A stretch of 43,088 nucleotides of DNA from Mnemiopsis leidyi. Taxonomy: Eukaryota; Ctenophora; Tentaculata; Lobata; Bolinopsidae. The stretch is taken from the NCBI GenBank assembly GCA_000226015.1, contig JH152867.1:62629-105716 (forward strand), read 5' to 3'. Position 1 is the first letter of the stretch. Every line of letters begins with the position of its first letter. Below the pieces are notes generated by a model. It saw only the letters and a list, made by a program, of their open reading frames with translations, had not been told where the DNA came from and ran no database searches. Shown piece after piece: positions 11,836 to 22,497 of this stretch. Both the position numbers and the translations under genes were made by a program.

Positions 11836-12479
11836 GCAGTATCCAAGAAGCCTCACCCAGTTCACAAACCAGTTTGAGAACCAGTATTCAAACCGGTTTG
11901 CGTACTGGTTTGGGTACTGGTTCACGAACTGGTTCGTGAACTGGGTCAGGACCAGTACCCCAACCAGTAAGGGAACTGCTATGCGTACTGGTTAGGCAGT
12001 CCCAGAACCAGTCCGAGCTAGTTGTGACATAACGATTAAGTTGGAGATGTTGTAAATTAGTAAATCACGCAACGGACTCGTTTTATGCAATAATGATATA
12101 GAGAAACATAACACATAACCTAATAGAATACAGAATCAGGTAGAAAGAGGGAGGATTTCTTTAGCTGCTCTTTTCTGTTCTACTGCAGTGAAGTAAGGAA
12201 TGTCTTCGTCTGTGATTTTTTATCTTATACTTATTTTAATTCGGACACTCCAACAGCCACATGTTACACAAGTGTAACGGCCATTTACAGGAGGCCGAAT
12301 GTACAATTATACAGACGCGCCAGGGACGGTTAAGGTTGTGTGTACCATAATTTTATCGCCTGAGACTTTGCTGCAATGGGCAATTTAACCCTCAATCAAG
12401 GGTTCCTGATCATTCAGCTGAGTCGGCCGAAGAAGGTTGCATAGGCAAATGCCCTTAGTGCACTTCTCTAGGAATGGCC

Positions 12480-12530
12480 GATAAGGGATTTGAACCCCTG
12501 ACCACTACACCACCAGCCCATAAAAAGTCC
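12480..12530 (-). other. tRNA-like segment (possible SINE head)
   Basis: Read on the minus strand, TGGTGTAGTGGTCAGG then GGTTCAAATCCC resembles a tRNA 3' half with a B-box (consensus GGTTCGANTCC). The 5-bp T stem can form. No matching acceptor 5' arm is found, so it is not an intact tRNA. It may be the promoter head of a SINE or chance similarity. Confidence 0.25.
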
Positions 12531-12852
12531 GACATTCCTCTGTTAGCTTGAAGAAGCTTCTAGAACACTGCTGCCCGAGGTGTTCATAGTGGGCAGTGTC
12601 AAAAATCTTAAGCTCCTCAGGATAGCAGTACTTGAAGAATGATGTCCCTGATACACCCAAGCCCTGCATGGCTTTGTTGAGGAACTGTCCATCGTTAAAG
12701 TCTGTGAGGAATGAGGATAAGTGGATAGACTTGGTGCATAGTTGTCTCAAATTCTTCTCTGTGTGACCTGAAAATCTAACGAGCTTGTGCCCCCCGCCTA
12801 ACATGGTCTCATAGCATAACAAGCTTACGATCTTGACACTGTTGACCGTCAC
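12505..12852 (-). CDS. Unrecognised 115-codon open frame inside family B element
   Basis: Open frame of 115 codons with fairly normal composition, containing HLSSFLTDFNDGQFLNKAM and KYCYPEELKIFDTAHYEHLG. I do not recognise the family. Its position between the inverted ends suggests a remnant of a transposon-borne protein or a captured gene exon. No DDE or zinc-finger motif is visible. It may be only the last fragment of a longer protein, and the start codon is arbitrary. Confidence 0.3.
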   Translation of the reverse strand: MTVNSVKIVSLLCYETMLGGGHKLVRFSGHTEKNLRQLCTKSIHLSSFLTDFNDGQFLNKAMQGLGVSGTSFFKYCYPEELKIFDTAHYEHLGQQCSRSFFKLTEECRTFYGLVV

Positions 12853-12872
12853 CTGACCTGGTCCTTTGAATA

Positions 12873-12971
12873 CAGTAAACCCTCGATTAACCGGGCCTCT
12901 ATTTACTGGGCCTCTATTTACCGGGCCTCAACCGTTTCCCCCGAGAGGCCCGGTAAATGGAGGGTTTACTG
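12873..12971. mobile_element. 99-bp pogo/Tc1-like MITE
   Basis: Palindromic element with ends CAGTAAACCCTCGATTAACC and ...GAGGGTTTACTG, flanked on both sides by TA, the target duplication typical of Tc1/mariner and pogo elements. The interior repeats CCGGGCCTC. No coding capacity. It sits inside the family B element, so it inserted later or travelled with it. Confidence 0.75.
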
Positions 12972-13146
12972 TATATGACATAGTACAAGTAACCAACGGA
13001 TACCAAAAGCCGATTTTATGATTTATATACCACATATAGATACCACATTGGATCTGCATACTGGTTTGCGACTGGGTCGGGATTCTTGGATACTGCCTAA
13101 TTTAGAGTATCAATTTTATTTTAACGTTTAACTGCACTGTCCCCAC

Positions 13147-14365
13147 ATGAGCAATGTATATCACCCTGACTTAGCTCAGCTGCAGAAAAATGTTTGCAAT
13201 TGTCCGCTCTTACTTTCTTATGCCATTTTGGATTTTTGCTCAATATCAATTGATCTCTTCAAGCGACCTATTTGCAGTGTGTTACATTGGTATCCTCCCT
13301 CTAATCAGACATCAAGTCAAGCTGAAGAGGCTCTTTTAAGCCACCTGAAAAATATTGGAGCCAGTGTGAAACAGTCACAATGGTGGATGGATTGTGAACA
13401 GTTCACTGCTTTACCCAACTTGTCTGGTGAAAAGATTGTCTGCATATATTTTTTTGCATTTAAATTTGACCAAAAATGAGAGCCTAGTTATTAAATCCTC
13501 AATAATTATTTGAAATCAAACTACGGTGCAGTTTGAAAAATGTGCAATAATGTTTTTGTATCTCTATTTAAGGTTATTTTCTGGTCTCATAGATTTTAAA
13601 ATTATTGTTATGGATCTAATCTAGAGTTTTCTGATCTTACACAAACTATCATCTCAGCTCTGTCTGGAAGAAGTTTCCAAGTCATCCACACATCAGAAAA
13701 CGAGTCGCTTTCTTTTGCTATTACAGAACAAACTAATGTTTTAGTTTCTGAGAGATCATTTGATACAATCCTTACCAAAATGAGTGACTGCTACCAGCCA
13801 AACAAGCTAACTAGAATAGAGGCAAAGGGGAAGAAGTTTGAAATAGGAGATTTCTCTATTAAAGTTGGAAGTGTCTCTTTAGGCCCAAATTTTAAATGCC
13901 TTGTCATGGAGGTGAGTCACTAGAATCTTTAGGTATTGTTTTCAAACAAAATAAAATGCTAAAGCCTCCAACAGGGTCAGGAAGCATTTTCTTGTGTTTT
14001 CATTTTTTTATTTTTGGTAACAGTATTTAGTTTTCATATTCATTATTCATGTGACTCTATTTGAACTTATGTATTATAGTGTTGGTATTTTTTGTTGAAT
14101 CTTAAACACTGTCTTTACAAACAAAATAAATGTATTTTCTTATCAGGTTGAATATAAACCAAGCAGTTACACCAAAGACACACTTCCACTGCTACATGAG
14201 TTTTTGTCAATAGTCTGTAGCAATCTTGTCCCCGTTCCCGAAAACTTGAATCAGATAACTACACCCACAAACAGTACTTTTTATCAACTGTCAGACACCA
14301 TACTTCAGTACAAAAGAGTTTTTGACGAATGCAGAAGGGTTAATCCTAACCTTGCCATGAACTGA
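13147..14365 (+). CDS. MED20: Mediator complex subunit 20
   Basis: Head-module subunit of Mediator, the RNA polymerase II coactivator, acting in the nucleus. Exons: 13147-13426, 13658-13911 and 14147-14365, phases 1 and 0, GT-AG. The core starts near ICSVLHWYP (family MGVTCV...). It continues with LLSHLKNIGASVKQ and WMDCEQFTA (human LEMLGAEKQGTFCVDCET). Exon 2 has TRIEAKGKKFEIGDFSIKVG and SVSLGP, very close to human [26 protein letters not shown]. Exon 3 starts VEYKPSSY and ends near LSDTILQYKRVFDECR (human ADTMVQYMELFNKIRK). The model gives 250 residues against about 212 in human. The first roughly 40 residues do not fit the family, so the true start may be a tiny upstream exon spliced before 13276. 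Confidence 0.85.
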
Positions 14366-14792
14366 GAGTTTAATATTATGTATTTATTTTGTTTTAAAAC
14401 TTTTAAACAATATTTGGATGATGGTGTTTTGCTGTGACTTGGTAAATTATCTTACTCAAAGGCCTTCTTATTATTAGAAAGTAGAAACCGTAAGATAATT
14501 TTTAAAGGTCTTATGTATTTTTATTCACCTGCCTCAAATTAGTGATTTTTAGTAAATACATTCCAGTACCTCCTGTTTTGGAGCTCTAGTAAAAGTTTGG
14601 TATTCTCCAATCTCCAGTCTAAAATTTGTTAGTGATTGAAATCATATAATTATTAAGGATTAAAGCTCATTTTAAATAAGTCAATTCCAAGAAAGAAGTA
14701 AATATGGCTTATAAAGAATACAAGTATTTAATGTGCTATTTCAATTTGATTTTTGAGATTTCAATAACTTAAATATACATGGCTTTTCAAGG
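14366..14792. other. MED20 to SMDT1 spacer
   Basis: AT-rich spacer of 427 bases. It should contain the MED20 3' UTR and the promoter of the next gene. No clear TATA box. Confidence 0.4.
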
Positions 14793-15264
14793 ATGATTGG
14801 AAGTATTCTCAAGCGAGTGACAAAAGTTAAGCCTGCTAATCTGGCTATCACACGTGGTATAATAACTGAAACTGGTGCTATCCAAAAAATGCCTCAGGGG
14901 ATCAATAAGTTTTCTCCAATTGCGGTGGGATTTTTTGTGTGATATTGCACGTGTTTGTCCGTTAGTGTGTCTATTTTTCTTATTACATGATCTGTCTGTA
15001 TTTCTATCTAGAATCTGTTAGTCTGTCTGTCGGTTTACCTGTTTGCTGTTTGAGTCTTGTGTCTTGCAGTATATTTTTAAGTTCTTTCCGAATTCTGTTA
15101 GACGCAGATGATTGTTTGATTCTCCAGTGTTATCTAGGTTCTTTCAGGTCCCGATAGTCGTGGCCCTAGGGTGCTGTGCTGGCTTCAAGGCTAGCGAGGG
15201 CGGTGCGTGGCTCCTTCGAGAATTCTCCCTCTTCGAGTACGATGATGACGATGACGACGACTAA
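14793..15264 (+). CDS. SMDT1: EMRE, essential MCU regulator (mitochondrial)
   Basis: Single-pass inner-membrane protein that couples the mitochondrial calcium uniporter pore MCU to its MICU gatekeepers in animals. Exons 14793-14924 and 15148-15264 (phase 0) give 82 residues. Residues 1-29 are basic and amphipathic, as in a mitochondrial presequence. TETGAIQKMPQGINKFSPIA corresponds to human TRSGAILPKPVKMSFGLLRV. Exon 2 encodes one membrane span with GCCAG (human GxxxS-type helix contact), then WLLREFSLFEY and a terminal run of seven aspartates, as in the human acidic tail that contacts MICU1. Shorter than human EMRE (107) through a shorter presequence. The donor GCG-gtggga is non-ideal but fits frame and family. 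An earlier stop (TGA at 14940) would end an unspliced 49-residue ORF. Confidence 0.83.
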
Positions 15265-16635
15265 ATAGTTGAGCTTCTAAAGAAGTGTGGTAAAGCTGAG
15301 GTAGAGTGACTGTTACACTGCTTTCCGGACTATAGGTAATGTTTAAATACCTCATACAGGGTGCTAGAGTGTGTACAAGTTTTGTGACAATTAAGGATAT
15401 TAGTATTGTTTATTTCACCACTCTACACACCACTGTACAAAACTCATTGTTAATTCACTGTACATTAGACAAGTTAACATAGTAATTTGGGATGTTAAAT
15501 TTACGTAGTGTTAAGTATATATGTTGAAAAGCTGTAGCTATTCTTGGATTTTAGTTAGTACATATTATACTTCTTGAGTACAGTATAATACATATTGTAT
15601 GTATATCATTACGAGAGAAATTATGACGCTGTTTATTGAAGAAGGCATGAAAGAATTGTGATTGTTATTTGAGCTATCTAATAGAGTGTTCAAAAATTAA
15701 TTACGATGTCATCTTAATTACTAGTCTTTATTCTGCATCTGGAGATGGACAGTATATTTTCATCTTTATAGCCATCTCAATGTTCCACAGTAATGTCGAA
15801 ATGCTAAACGTCTTTACATTTTATCTTGTTTATTCAATCTAAAAATCCACTTGGAGGTCTTGGTATATAAGCAATGGCTGTTAAACTGTTTTACTATTTC
15901 CTGGAAACTGCTGCTAATGCTTGTGTAGGCATGTACTGCCGCGTGAAAGTATACAAAATGTACATTTAGCATGCCACTCAGTAGAGCCATGTATTGCAGT
16001 ACATACAAATTATCACTATGTATATGTATGCGTATTATACACTGTACACCACAGGCCTAGTCTGAATTATTGTAAAGTCAAACATAATTTTGGACACGGA
16101 AAAACAAAACTACTTCGATTTCGTCACTGTCCCTAATTAATATGCCAGAATATTTAAATGATGGTTGAGGGGATTCGTGATGTTAATTGTTAACGTACAA
16201 GTTTCATCAATGACCGAATAGTCGATGGCCATATTTGTATTTTACCCGTTTGTTATTAGATGTATTATACACCAATTATCTTTATTTCTACTCTTCTGTG
16301 AATATGCTATTATGCGATGATATGTAATTCTTGTAAGCTCTGAGAAATTAAAATGGCGAGTTTTATTGTATTTTAACGTATTGCCGAAGCGGTGTTCAGT
16401 GATATCATAGCCTTGATTTGCAACTACAAATTTGGGATAGAAACATATTAGTGGAAATGTTGAATACTTAAAACTGACACTTTAAATTGCCATTAAATAC
16501 ACTTCATTGCTAACAGTTTAAATATATCTCAAGTCTAAAATTAAAGACCCTGCTCTGGAAAGTTGCCAAAAAGTAGCCCTTCTTTTCGCTCTTCTATCCT
16601 TCTCCCTCCACTATTTAATCTCTACAAAACAAAGA
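15265..16635. other. SMDT1 to LACTB2 intergenic region
   Basis: About 1.4 kb of AT-rich sequence. I found no further exon, RNA gene or recognisable repeat. Confidence 0.4.
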
Positions 16636-18311
16636 ATGTACAGAAAGGGATTAGCGACGCTGCCTAATGTCGAGGCACTGTCCCCGCTAGTTACCAGAAT
16701 ATTGGCTCAGAACCCGGGACCTAAAACACTGCAGGGCACTAACACATACTTAGTGGGGAGGCATCCCAATGTTCTTCTCATTGATACTGGTGAGAAATTT
16801 TTTGGATATTTTATAGTATCTTATGTATAATGTTACAAGAAAATTACCAAATATTTTGCTCATGTCGGAAATAGACGAAAAGAAACATTTTCCAGGTGAA
16901 CAAGACTGTAAGAAGTACTCTGACCTGCTCCACAACGTAGTTACAAGTTCGAACCTGAGTGTTAAATCAATCATCATCACACACTGGCATCCTGACCATC
17001 TTGGAGGATGCCATTCTGTGCGGTCCTTGTTGGAGGGAAATGTGAACTCCGAAAATATTTCCTTNNNNNNNNNNNNNNNNNNNNNNNNNNNNNNNNNNNN
17101 NNNNNNNNNNNNNNNNNNNNNNNNNNNNNNNNNNNNNNNNNNNNNNNNNNNNNNNNNNNNNNNNNNNNNNNNNNNNNNNNNNNNNNNNNNNNNNNNNNNN
17201 NNNNNNNNNNNNNNNNNNNNNNNNNNGAACTCAGCAGATAGAAGAAATGAAGAAATTCCAGTGTATAAGTTCCCTCATGAGTACGATGAGAAGATAGCCC
17301 CGGGTCAGAAAATATTCCCTCTTCATGACAATCAGGTATATGCCTAGTAGCCTTGACGGCCATTGTATTCTTATGGTTTCCTAACTTTTTTAACGCCGTT
17401 CTCAGTAATGACTAACTTATACGTCGATTTATGTTGCTTTTTTAAACTTTTAACATCTCTGAAACTCTCCTCAGATATTGGAAGTTTCTGCTGACTGTTT
17501 TTCCCCAGATATTGGAAGTTTCTGCTGACTGTTTCTCCCCAGATATTGGAAGTTTCTGCTGACTGTTTCTCCCCAGATATTGGAAGTTTCTGCTGACTGT
17601 TTCTCCCCAGATATTGGAAGTTTCTGCTGACTGTTTCTCCCCAGATATTGGAAGTTTCTGCTGACTGTTTCTCCCCAGATATTGAAAGTTTCTGCTGACT
17701 GCACTCTGAAAGTGGTGCACACTCCAGGACACACTGAGGACAGCATATCTCTACATCTACTGGAGGAGAACTCTCTCTTTTCTGGAGACACTATACTGGG
17801 GGGTATGTAAGACTGTAAACTTTTTGTACTTTTTAGTGATGATGATTGTTTGAAGTTTGAACTGCAATCGTTTCGAGCTAAAACGTGATCTCTGTTTCGG
17901 AACCTGAATACTGTGCGACACTACCTGTATAACTCCCTTGTCACGCCCCTACCCCCAGGCTCGAGTGGGGACTTCACGAACTACATCCAGTACAGACAGT
18001 CCCTGACCCGCCTACAAGAACTTGGAGCGGACACAGTGTACCCGGGACACGGGCAAGTAGAGGAAGGTACCGTGGTGAACAAGTACATCTCACACCGGGC
18101 CGGCAGAGAGAACCAGGTCCTTGCTGCCCTCAGGGCTGGGGAGGTGCAGGTCAGTGTAGCGGGGCTGACTGACAAAGTGTATGAGAACGAGAACTTACAT
18201 CCGGGACTTTTACAGTCTGCTAGGACTATTGTGGGACTTATTCTTGAGAAGTTGGAAGTGGATGGGACGGCGAGAAGGACTGAGGATGGTTTGTGGTATG
18301 CCACGGGATAG
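16636..18311 (+). CDS. LACTB2: LACTB2, metallo-beta-lactamase-fold endoribonuclease
   Basis: Mitochondrial single-strand endoribonuclease of the metallo-beta-lactamase fold. Exons: 16636-16789, 16896-17335 (containing the assembly gap), 17679-17802 and 17959-18311, with consistent phases. N-terminal [20 protein letters not shown] matches human [19 protein letters not shown]. Metal ligands are all present: THWHPDH (HxHxDH), [10 protein letters not shown] (His), LFSGD (Asp) and VYPGHG (His). The C-terminus ([17 protein letters not shown]) matches family IQQYISHRNIREQQILTL. The model has 356 residues counting 54 unknown, against 288 in human. The excess equals roughly the gap, so the gap probably contains an intron or is wrongly sized. 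Intron 3 carries a tandem array of 3' splice sites, described separately. Confidence 0.9.
17065..17226. other. Assembly gap (162 N) in LACTB2
   Basis: A run of unknown bases inside LACTB2 exon 2 as modelled. The frame is preserved across 162 bases (54 codons), but that may be coincidence. Family length suggests little coding sequence is missing. Confidence 0.95.
17475..17708 (+). repeat. 34-bp tandem array of 3' splice sites in LACTB2
   Basis: Six complete 34-base units begin at 17475, 17509, 17543, 17577, 17611 and 17645; a seventh partial unit at 17679 is the true start of exon 3. Each unit holds ATATTGGAAGTTTCTGCTGA, the opening of the exon, then CTGTTTCTCCCCAG, a pyrimidine tract and acceptor. 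Units are nearly identical (one T/C change in unit 1, one A in the final copy). The duplication thus multiplied a whole intron-exon junction. Confidence 0.9.
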
Positions 18312-18858
18312 CAGGGTTGTTTTGTTGAGATGTTGTGGAAATCCTCCTGTAATGGTTACAGATTTGTATAATTTATTAACAATAGTTACGAAAATATTCC
18401 AGACAGTGAATTCCTGGGTTTTTGTAAATAACGACGTTTTCAATCAGGAACAAGATTTTTGAAGGTTTAAGATTTTGTAGCGCTTTATGACAATTGTAAT
18501 GTACAGCTGATTATCATAATGTATCAAACTGATCTTAATTTCACAAATTATGTTGTCCTATGCGTTTGTCTATTATTCGCATTGATTGATTTATGCTGAA
18601 TTCAAATAAAATTTTTAGCCTTTTTGAATCATTGTCTTTAGACCAAAAACATTTTAGTTTCAACAGATCAACAGAAACTTATGTTGTCCTATGCGTTTGT
18701 CTATTATTCGCATTGATTGATTTATGCTGAATTCTAATAAAAATTGTTGGCCGTCTTGAATTTATTGTTTATTTATTGTTTATTAAACAAATCCTAAAAT
18801 TCCAACAAATAAACAGACAGCTACTAACGGTTGCTAACTAGTGTAGGCGGCGTCAGCC
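18312..18858. other. LACTB2 3' UTR region with duplicated poly(A) signal
   Basis: A 56-base segment (18548-18603) is repeated exactly at 18679-18734, offset by 131. Each copy is followed by AATAAA (18605 and 18736). The region therefore has two candidate polyadenylation sites before the next gene starts at 18859. Confidence 0.7.
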
Positions 18859-21463
18859 ATGTCCCTCCGTCTCGCGGTCCTACTTCTGCTGGGTGTCCTA
18901 CATCCTACCCCGTCCTACTCGGAGGAGACACCTACCGTCCTACTGGCCGTCTTAGCGAGGTCACGTGCTCACATCCTCCCCACCTGGCTGGGTCTTATTG
19001 AGAACCTCAACTATCCCAAGTCTTCTATATCAGTTTACATTCAGACAGGTTTGTTATATTGTCAAGTACATGATTTTGTTGTTTATCTGTCTTCTTATTT
19101 TGTGAGTTTAGTAGTTCTACTTTGACAGTAGATCATAGTCTGTAAAAAGCCACATTAATAAATCATTATGATGACGTCATGATTTCCTCCCCAGATCACA
19201 ACCAAGACAACACCCCGCTGATGCTCTCTGAGTGGAGCGACAGTGCACGCGCAGTGTATCGTGACGTCACTCTCAACACCCTCGCGCAGATATCTTACAC
19301 TCAGTCTCTAGGTCCTACTACCTGGGACGATGAGAGGTCAGCGAATTGTTGATAAAGTTTGTTGCTCAATTATGTGTTATCTTGATCTCACTTGATATCT
19401 CACTATCAGAAAATACTGAAGACTGAGTAGGTTTATGAAGGCTCATGTGTTTGCGGATGTGAAGATGAAAAGGAACCATGTATGTACATCAAAGCACTAA
19501 TCCAGTTGTAAGTCTGAACTTTGTTTCTTTACCAAAAACACTGTTCTAACCTGCAGGTATGTCCACATGATGAAGATCCGACAGAACGTTCTGGATCACG
19601 CGCGTAAGAACTCAATCCGTTACGTCTTCTTTGTGGACACAGACAACTTCCTCACCAACCCTGACACACTGACAGTGCTGCTGAGTAGGAAGAAAACTAT
19701 TGTCGGACCTATGTTGAGAGTAACAGGGGAAGTTGCTTACTCTAACTACTGGGCTGGTAAGGAGATCACTTAAAACTGATTAAATAAGCTCATTCCTTTT
19801 TGTAAAAACTCTTACACAGGGTGCTTAGAGTGGTTTTGGTTTATTGCAACTAAAAACGTAGGTCGCTTATAGGCTATCACCTCCTAATTAGGTGTACCCA
19901 AATTAAAATTATTCCTTTCTTCAATTCCGATTATTTTGGTTTGCTAAAATTAGAATTTTTGTTTGCAGGTATGACAAACGGGGGATACTACAAGAGTGTG
20001 CCGGAGTATAAAGAAATTCTGAGACGCAGCAAACTTGGAGCACATCAGGTTCCCATGGTACATTCCACACTCCTTATCGACCTTCAGGGTGAACACGCTG
20101 ACAAACTAAAATACTTCCCCATGGACAAGTCCTACACGGGACCCATTGACGACATCATACACTTTGGAATTCAAGCTAAATCCCTCGGGGTCCCCATGTT
20201 CGTTGACAACGAGTACTTCTACGGGTACATGTTGACGCGCGGAGAGTTCAACACAGTAAGCGAGGAGGTTGTCGCGTGGCAGGAGTACTACGCGGAGGTT
20301 CTCCTCCCGGAGGTGGAGCAGCTGCCTAAATCAGCTCACCTGAAGGAGATCAAACCTGCTCCGTCTAAACTTGGGTTTGATGAGATTTACATGGTGAATT
20401 TGGAGCGGAGACCAGAACGTCGAAACAGGATGTTAGCTTTGTTTGATCAGATGGGGATTGATGCGAAGGTGTTTAACGCAGTTGACGGCAAAAAGCTGGA
20501 CGACGAAAAACTAAAAGAGCTCGATGTGAGTAAAAGTGTAGTAGAATGATATAACATCGAATTTTACAGTGAATTTTGTAGTGATTCATAGTAAGTTTGA
20601 TCTTCAACCCATTAATCTGTTTCATCTAAACCTAAAACAGCTTTTATAGCAAATTGATTTCACTCCTGCAAAATCAGACCCTCAAAAATTTCAGGTAAAA
20701 CAGCTGGAAGGATACGAAGACCCCTACCTAAAGCGACCTCTGAAGCTGGGTGAGATCGGCTGCTTCCTCAGTCACTACTTCATCTGGGAGGAGGTAGTCG
20801 CTAAAAACTACAAACAGGTGATAGTTCTAGAGGACGATGTTCGCTTCAAACCAAACTTCAAGTCTCACCTGGCTGCTACGATGCGAGAGGTACAAGACCT
20901 GGATCTGGACTGGGATCTGATCTACATCAGCAGGAAGATTCTACATTACAAGAACGAGAAGTGGGTCCCGCTCTCCTCCAGACTGGTCAAGCCTCACTAC
21001 AGTTACTGGACTGCAGCGTATTTACTGTCGCAGAGCGGCGCGCGGAAACTGCTGGCACAGCGGCCGCTAAGTAAGATGATGGCAGTGGACGAGTATCTGC
21101 CTCTTATGTTTGACAAGCACCCAAAGTAAGCCCGCTACTCGTGTTTATTTCTTGGACATCGCATGAGAGCCGTTTTATCTATTTTATTTCATTTTGTTAC
21201 TGTTTTGCTTCGCAACTCAATTCGTTGATTTGTATTTCTCACCTCTTTACTTAACGTCAAAACTTTTCAGCAAGGAGTGGTCCTCCTACTTCTCCCCACG
21301 TGACTTGAACGCATTTTCCGTGTCTCCCCTGCTAGCTGAACCTCAGTTCTACATCGGCCAGAAAGGATACCTCAGTGACACTGAAACAAGCGAGATTATT
21401 GACCCTGAAACTCTGGCTCAGAAGAAGAAGGAGTCTGCCAGGAATGTGAAACAGGAGCTGTAA
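18859..21463 (+). CDS. COLGALT1: Procollagen galactosyltransferase (COLGALT/GLT25D)
   Basis: ER-lumen enzyme that adds galactose to hydroxylysine of collagens. Six exons: 18859-19048, 19195-19336, 19557-19756, 19969-20525, 20695-21125 and 21271-21463. All phases fit, giving 570 residues (human about 620). A signal peptide (MSLRLAVLLLLGVLHPTPSY) is followed by the first GT domain with TVLLAVLARSRAHILPTWLG and the DxD motif in FFVDTDNFL. Also TNGGYYKSVPEYKEI and IHFGIQAKSLGVPMFVDNE. The second, GT25 domain begins FDEIYMVNLERRPERRNRML and has GEIGCFLSHYFIWEEV, VIVLEDDVRFKP and PHYSYWTAAYLLSQSGARKL. The C-terminus KQEL resembles a KDEL-type ER retrieval signal (human RDEL). Vertebrates have two paralogues; which one this equates to is undecided, and a single ancestral gene is likely. 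Confidence 0.93.
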
Positions 21464-22497
21464 GGTTTTTGGGAGGATGGAATGTGGATTGAGTCCTTGT
21501 AGGTGAAATTGGACTCTGTTTGCACTTCTGGGGTCGGTAATTTTGTAGTGGCTGTCGAGTCGTCGACATCGTTGCTCTGTTGATTGCGTAATTACCGGCT
21601 CTGTAGGGTGCAGTGTACATGTATCATGTACATGAGACACTTACAGTACATTCAATAGGGTAATTGTTATACATCTATACATTTGATATTGTACAACAAT
21701 GTAGATCATTGCGTTTATCAAGGGTGCTATTTGAGCCACCCACTCGTTTAATTTATAAAGGGCTTTCTAATTTTTACTACAAAAAGAACATTCTGCTGTT
21801 GGTTTTGTAAATATTTTTGAAGTTAGTAAGCTAAATCTGCATTAGCTGCATTTGCTTTTTGGTTAACATATTGTTTCATACAAACAAACATGCTTTTCTT
21901 TTCACTCTTGTCTTTTATCTTACTTTTGATTGATTCTGTTTCAAGATATAAATTTTCAGTTATAAGTATAACGTTGAATCTGTATGAAATCAAATTTTAT
22001 TTTAATCAGTATTAGTTATGATATTGCCGAAAAGATTTTCTTTATACCTGTAAGTAATTTAAACAAAATATTGTTATAAGGGGTATTTATTAGTTATGAA
22101 TTTTATAGTTTTAGATAAAGTTGCAAAAGATATTAATATCACTTTGCGTTCATTACTTTGATATAGATGATTTAAGCTTTTCTTAGTCTTTATCAAAAAC
22201 TCTGTTTATTTTAGTACAAAACGAGGTGCTCCTGAATTGTTAATGATAACTTTTTAACTTTTTAAGTGTACTGCATCAATTTTTACTTTTTATTGACCTA
22301 CGATTGTTACTTGACTCTGCTAGTTAATTATAAGCACTAGAAGACCAAACCATAAAATGTTAACTTGATTTGAGGTAAATAATTCAGTTTTTTTACATCG
22401 AAGATGATAAGGTTTCAGAAATTTGAATATTGAAATCTTGGCAATCCAACATGTACATGATTAAAATCAACAAACTAACCAAAACACTTCCCTAGAA
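21464..22497. other. COLGALT 3' region and RWDD3 upstream
   Basis: About 1 kb, strongly AT-rich and rich in T runs, presumably a long 3' UTR plus promoter. No gene or clear repeat recognised. Confidence 0.4.

Larger units (their letters stand above)
11836..13096. mobile_element. DNA transposon relic, family B, GCAGTATCC ends
   Basis: About 1.26 kb bounded by perfect 14-base inverted ends, GCAGTATCCAAGAA at 11836 and TTCTTGGATACTGC ending at 13096. The similarity extends inward to about 40 bases (ACCCAGT..CAAACCAGT). The left 170 bases hold many copies of ACTGGTT or AACCAGT in both orientations, as in the subterminal transposase-binding arrays of hAT-like elements. I could not define a clean target-site duplication. 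The interior contains an unrecognised minus-strand frame (12505-12852), a tRNA-like segment and a nested pogo-like MITE. hAT membership is only a guess. Confidence 0.6.

Noticed and set aside
14793-14942. Single-exon 49-residue protein ending in FFV
   Set aside because: The last codons are intron read-through. Splicing at 14924 to 15148 yields the EMRE membrane span and Asp tail.
17442-17791. Two minus-strand open frames with a repeated [16 protein letters not shown] peptide
   Set aside because: They are the antisense shadow of the 34-bp splice-site array in LACTB2. Periodicity, not coding, keeps them open.
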